Assembly: GCF_027594865.1 (NCBI RefSeq)
Contig: NZ_CP089391.1
Span: 3,440,501-3,504,500, forward strand
Reading direction: 5' to 3'
Length of the DNA stretch: 64,000 nucleotides
Source: Bradyrhizobium xenonodulans
GTDB taxonomy: Bacteria; Pseudomonadota; Alphaproteobacteria; Rhizobiales; Xanthobacteraceae
Position 1 is the stretch's first letter. Each line of letters begins with the position of its first letter. The notes under the pieces are model-generated. The model was not told the origin of the DNA. It did not search any database and was given only the letters and a program-made list of their open reading frames with translations. Below, piece after piece: positions 63,691 to 64,000 of this stretch. The translations under genes and the position numbers were made by a program.

Positions 63691-64000
63691 TCATGCCGGC
63701 GGTGCGAGCCCAAGTTCCTTGCGCGTCTTCCGCGTCAGTTTGGCCACGATCAACGCATGGGCCTGCGCCAGATAGGTAGCGAGCTCGGAATCCGACAACG
63801 CGTCGTTTCCGACGAGCTGTACCCATTTGGCGCGCGCCAGATAGGGTGCCGGCCGCGCGATGCCGTGCTCGATCAGCATCGCATAGGCCATGTTCGAGAC
63901 CTTGAACATGTAGCCGCCGGAGCGCGCCGCAAAGCCGCCGCCGAGCGCGAACATCTTGCCGCCGACCTTGAACACGGAGGTGCCCTCCCACTGAACCACC
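63691..64000 (-). CDS. MmcQ/YjbR family protein (5' end outside window)
   Basis: The last 103 codons of a MmcQ/YjbR-like protein; the start lies beyond the window. GKMFALGGG, APYLARAKWVQLVG and the end helix SELATYLAQAHALIVAKL match the family, whose fold resembles a DNA-binding domain but whose role is unknown. It converges on ohrR. Confidence 0.82.
   Translation of the reverse strand, partial: VVQWEGTSVFKVGGKMFALGGGFAARSGGYMFKVSNMAYAMLIEHGIARPAPYLARAKWVQLVGNDALSDSELATYLAQAHALIVAKLTRKTRKELGLAPPA

Overview
The window is GC-rich, gene-dense chromosomal DNA (roughly two thirds G+C where I sampled it). It resembles a soil or plant-associated alphaproteobacterium of the Bradyrhizobium / Nitrobacteraceae type. 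This is an inference from gene families, codon use, the many LysR/TetR/MarR regulators and ABC/MFS transporters, and interspersed palindromic repeats of a kind I associate with Bradyrhizobium. I see no rRNA, tRNA, CRISPR array, transposase or integrase. 72 protein-coding genes are supported, two of them cut by the window ends.

Layout. 1-8.2 kb: the end of an FOX2-like SDR gene, a BaiN-type flavoprotein, a divergent MFS/LysR pair, and an operon of UPF0178, ABC-F ATPase and a fold-III PLP enzyme. 8.2-17.5 kb: an orphan molybdopterin hydroxylase large subunit, a ppx/gppA-rlmE pair, a DHA2 exporter, guaB and a medium-chain reductase. 17.6-24.9 kb: a LacI-type repressor behind a seven-gene amino-acid uptake and deamination operon, whose promoter region carries a perfect 18-bp palindrome. 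25-32 kb: small enzymes and regulators, an RsmB-type methyltransferase, a cold-shock gene, cupins. 32.0-33.6 kb: guaA. 33.7-36.4 kb: an AT-richer four-gene cassette directly behind guaA, with a HEPN-like protein and a PD-(D/E)xK-like nuclease; this is the best candidate for an undescribed (defence-like) system. 36.5-42 kb: redox genes, LysR, then SUFU and SUKH immunity-like proteins around a membrane protein. 42.3-45.1 kb: a small unknown protein and a 761-residue putative metzincin-type zinc protease. 45.3-64 kb: hydrolases, AraC/ArsR/TetR/LysR/MarR regulators each next to the genes they probably control, a degenerate peptide deformylase, transporters, and the ohr/ohrR peroxide-resistance pair with two matching operator boxes.

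How it works together. Housekeeping functions are guanine nucleotide synthesis (guaB, guaA), rRNA methylation (rlmE, RsmB-like), cold shock and peroxide defence. Around them lie accessory units of one regulator plus a few enzymes or a transporter. Several regulators have an inverted repeat directly in the promoter region they should control (LacI, YafY, ArsR, TetR, OhrR). Five palindrome-bearing intergenic repeat types occupy the gaps, one of them in three copies.
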